Below are positions 61,842-64,000 of a stretch of DNA of 64,000 bases, piece after piece; position 1 is the first letter of the stretch; every line of letters begins with the position of its first letter. The position numbers and the translations under genes are program-made. Source of the stretch: Siminovitchia sediminis (GTDB lineage Bacteria; Bacillota; Bacilli; Bacillales; Bacillaceae_C); contig NZ_JBHUEO010000116.1 in assembly GCF_042680885.1 (NCBI RefSeq), forward strand, positions 10,846-74,845, read 5' to 3'. The notes below the pieces were generated by a model that was not told where the DNA came from, did not search any database, and saw only the letters and a program-made list of their open reading frames with translations.

Positions 61842-61876
61842 ATTGAGGTGATGGCGTTCAGATCACCTTAATTTTT
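61842..61876 (+). terminator. Terminator-like hairpin in the spoIID leader
   Basis: ATTGAGGTGAT (61842-61852) pairs with ATCACCTTAAT (61862-61872, one G-T) and runs into TTTT just before the spoIID ribosome site. It could end read-through from murAA or attenuate spoIID. Confidence 0.7.
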
Positions 61877-61894
61877 ATATTGGAGGCATCAGGC

Positions 61895-62914
61895 ATGAAG
61901 CAATTAAGACCCCTGTTTTTCACCTCAATTTTCTTTATCATTGTTTCTTTTCTCGTACCAGTCCTGCTTGTCCTGCCTTTTTCGAAAGACAAACCTGCTA
62001 GTGTCAAGCAGGAAGAAAAAACTGCTGATTTGCCGGCAAAAGAACAACAAGAACCTGTAACAGAGGTAGCAGTTTACAGAACGGTGTCCAAGAAGGTGGA
62101 AAAGCTCCCTCTCGAAGAATACGTAATGGGAGTCGTAGCATCAGAAATGCCTGCTGATTTTGAAGAAGAGGCGCTCAAAGCGCAGGCTCTTACGGCAAGA
62201 ACATACATTGTAAATCATTTGCTTCAATCAGGTGAAGATGATATTCCGCTTGATGCCGATGTAACGGATACGATTAACCATCAGGTTTATAAAAACAAAG
62301 AGGAGCTTAAGCATCTGTGGGATCAGGACTTTGATTGGAGAATGAAAAAAATAGAAGAAGCGGTAAAGGCAACGGAAGGTGAAATTCTAACGTATGACAA
62401 TAAACCGATCACCGCATCTTTTTTTTCGACCAGCAATGGTTATACGGAAAATGCGGAGGATTATTGGAATAATCCTGTACCCTATCTAAAAAGTGTTGAA
62501 AGTCCATGGGATACCCAATCACCAAAATTTATAGACCAAAAAGTCATGAGCGTACAAGACTTTCAAGAGAAGCTGAATGTAAATATTGAAAAGTCCGGAG
62601 ACCTCGGAACTGTTACTGCCCGTACGCCGGGAAAAAAGGTAGCTGCAGTGAATATAGGCGGAAAGACTTTTTCAGGAAGAGAAGTCCGGGAAAAACTTGA
62701 ACTCAAATCCACTGACTTCAATTGGGAGAAAAAAGGCGATACGATTGTTATTACGACAAAGGGATACGGTCATGGGGTCGGCATGAGCCAATACGGTGCA
62801 AACGGGATGGCAAAAGAAGGAAAAAAATATAAAGATATTGTCAGCCACTACTATCAAGGCGTTTCAATTTCGGAAGCCAATAAGTACTTTGACAAGATCG
62901 TGGCCTCCAAATAA
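61895..62914 (+). CDS. spoIID: Stage II sporulation protein D
   Basis: The 339-aa membrane-anchored lytic transglycosylase works with SpoIIM and SpoIIP to digest septal peptidoglycan for engulfment. There is an N-terminal membrane helix (about 8-31). The catalytic Glu is in YVMGVVASEMPADFEEEALK near residue 87, and the C-terminal GYGHGVGMSQYGANGMA is diagnostic. ATG at 61895 follows TTGGAGG. An IS element begins 12 nt after the stop and has not broken the gene. Confidence 0.94.
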   Translation: MKQLRPLFFTSIFFIIVSFLVPVLLVLPFSKDKPASVKQEEKTADLPAKEQQEPVTEVAVYRTVSKKVEKLPLEEYVMGVVASEMPADFEEEALKAQALTARTYIVNHLLQSGEDDIPLDADVTDTINHQVYKNKEELKHLWDQDFDWRMKKIEEAVKATEGEILTYDNKPITASFFSTSNGYTENAEDYWNNPVPYLKSVESPWDTQSPKFIDQKVMSVQDFQEKLNVNIEKSGDLGTVTARTPGKKVAAVNIGGKTFSGREVREKLELKSTDFNWEKKGDTIVITTKGYGHGVGMSQYGANGMAKEGKKYKDIVSHYYQGVSISEANKYFDKIVASK

Positions 62915-62926
62915 GCAAATATGAAG

Positions 62927-64000
62927 GGGGCTGTCCAGAAAGTCAGTAAAAACTGATTTTCTGTGAAAGCCCTATTTCGTTTACTTCAAAAAAAGGCATA
63001 CAAAAAAATCGCCCTTTCTAGTAAAATGTAAGTTACCACACCAACATTTTAGAGAGGACGATTTTTTATGAGTAATCCGAAGATCACTACTAATGATTAT
63101 AACACACAGATGACCCTTCCTCCAGAGGTAAAAGAAGAAGCTGCGGTTTCACAAATCCGCCCTGCTCCCAAGTTTAAGCCTTATAATAACCGCCAGAGCT
63201 TTGCCATCCTGGATGTGGAGGGACTGATCCCCGAACATCATGTTGCTCGTGTGGTGGATGAGATGATCGAATCCATTCCGGATGAGCAGCTTTTCGCCCA
63301 TTATTCTGGTGGAGGACGCCCTCCCTTTCATCCCATATTAATGCTCAAAGTCATTTTGTACGGTTATTCACAAAAAGTTTATTCTTGCTGTGAAATTGAA
63401 AAGCTGACACGAGAAAACCTTCCGGCGATATGGCTGGCTGCCGGACAAAAACCGGATTTCCGTACCATCAATGACTTCCGGGGCAACCGCATGAAACACC
63501 TGATGGATGAATTGTTCGAGACCATGATTCTCCGGCTGATTGATGACGGACACATTACACTGGAAAATTACTTTTTGGATGGCACAAAGATTGAAGCCAA
63601 TGCCAATAAGTATTCTTTCGTATGGAAAAAATCTACTATCGGTTTTGAAGAGAAATTGAAGGAGAAGATTAAAGAAACACTTCAGGAGATCCGGGAAATT
63701 GCGGAAGCTGAGGAGATGGAGCTTACGGGTCTATCGGTAGGGGAAGCGACTCCCGAACAGCTGGAATCAATCGCCGTCCAGCTCGAAAAGAAGGCGGATG
63801 CCTTGACGGATGAAATCGAAACTGCTGAAGAAGTACCTGTCCGCAAGGAACTTCATCAACGCCGGAGTGCGCTGAAAACCCGTAAAGATGATCCGCGAAA
63901 ACTTCATCCCGCGTATCCATAAATATCGTTTACATCATGAGATATTCGGTGACCGCAACAGCTTTTCAAAAACGGATTCTGATGCCACGTTCATGCGCAT
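62927..64000 (+). mobile_element. IS1182-type insertion sequence, left end (continues past window)
   Basis: The end sequence GGGGCTGTCCAGAAAGTCAG begins right after spoIID, followed by about 120 nt and a transposase gene. The right end and target repeat are outside the window. Confidence 0.8.
63068..64000 (+). pseudogene. IS1182 family transposase, frameshifted and partial
   Basis: Frame 1 gives 284 residues (63068-63922) with the DUF772-type N-terminal domain (AILDVEGLIPEHHVARVVDE; HPILMLKVILYGYSQKVYS) and the start of the DDE core (YFLDGTKIEANANKY), then stops at 63920. From about 63881 the +1 frame continues the family sequence: MIRENFIPRIHKYRLH, then EIFGDRNSFSKTDSDATFMR to the window end. 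A one-base shift near 63878-63884 therefore splits the gene. No classical A-rich slippery heptamer is clear, so decay is more likely than programmed shifting. Confidence 0.82.

Noticed and set aside
1..64000. CRISPR array, tRNA or rRNA genes, prophage or defence island
   Set aside because: Scanned by eye for regular spaced repeats, tRNA-like ends and clustered phage or defence genes; nothing supportable was seen. A covariance-model scan would be decisive.

Overview
The window is a chromosomal segment of a Bacillaceae member: an endospore-forming, low-to-moderate GC Firmicute close to Bacillus/Geobacillus. Many genes carry B. subtilis-type ywf-ywm names, and the order closely follows the B. 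subtilis block rsfA-ywfO-ywgA-ywhB-ywhC-ywhD-pbpG ... ywiB-argS ... clsB-fadF ... rpoE-pyrG-ywjG-spo0F-fbaA-tal-murA-glpX-rho-rpmE-tdk-prfA-prmC-spoIIR-ywlC-mntP-ywlE-rpiB-ywlG-glyA-upp-atp operon-ywzB-ywmB-murA-spoIID. Sporulation genes (rsfA, pbpG, spo0F, spoIIR, spoIID) and forespore-type promoters support a spore former. The species cannot be named from the sequence alone. No rRNA, tRNA or CRISPR array was seen.

Layout. (1) 1-9.3 kb: forespore regulator rsfA, HD phosphohydrolase ywfO, ywgA, a tautomerase, a site-2-type protease, ywhD, then tandem 122-bp hairpin repeats and a heterodimeric ABC exporter that is not part of the usual order. (2) 9.3-15 kb: pbpG, ywiB-argS and a cardiolipin synthase. 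(3) 15-30.5 kb is the most distinctive part. A cobalamin riboswitch with its own terminator controls a B12 importer (btuF-btuC-btuD) whose ATPase carries a CbiZ-like tail. It is followed by the fatty-acid/branched-chain acyl-CoA oxidation genes fadF, thiolase, hydroxyacyl-CoA dehydrogenase, two acyl-CoA dehydrogenases and a TetR regulator, and then by B12-dependent IcmF (isobutyryl-CoA mutase fused to its G-protein chaperone). The importer thus sits beside the enzyme that needs its cargo. (4) 30.5-42 kb: rpoE, pyrG with a recognisable CTP-responsive leader, phosphorelay protein spo0F, central carbon genes (fbaA, tal, glpX), murA2, rho, rpmE, tdk. (5) 42-51.6 kb: prfA-prmC, spoIIR, ywlC, mntP, ywlE, rpiB, ywlG, glyA, upp. 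Two groups of DnaA boxes lie here, before prfA and before ywlC. (6) 51.7-59.2 kb: the F1Fo ATP synthase operon atpZ-I-B-E-F-H-A-G-D-C, with a good sigma-A promoter and two terminator-like hairpins inside the operon. (7) 59.2-64 kb: ywzB, ywmB, murAA, spoIID, then the left end of an IS1182-type element whose transposase frame is broken and which runs off the window.

Most of the window is conserved housekeeping sequence. The observations most worth following are regulatory or structural: the possible terminator/antiterminator between atpA and atpG, the hairpin between atpE and atpF, the pyrG leader, the B12 importer/IcmF neighbourhood with its degenerate CbiZ domain, the operator/cre-rich but gene-free 700 bp before the thiolase gene, the DnaA-box groups, and a dispersed hairpin repeat family present in both orientations. 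I did not find a convincing wholly new protein system.
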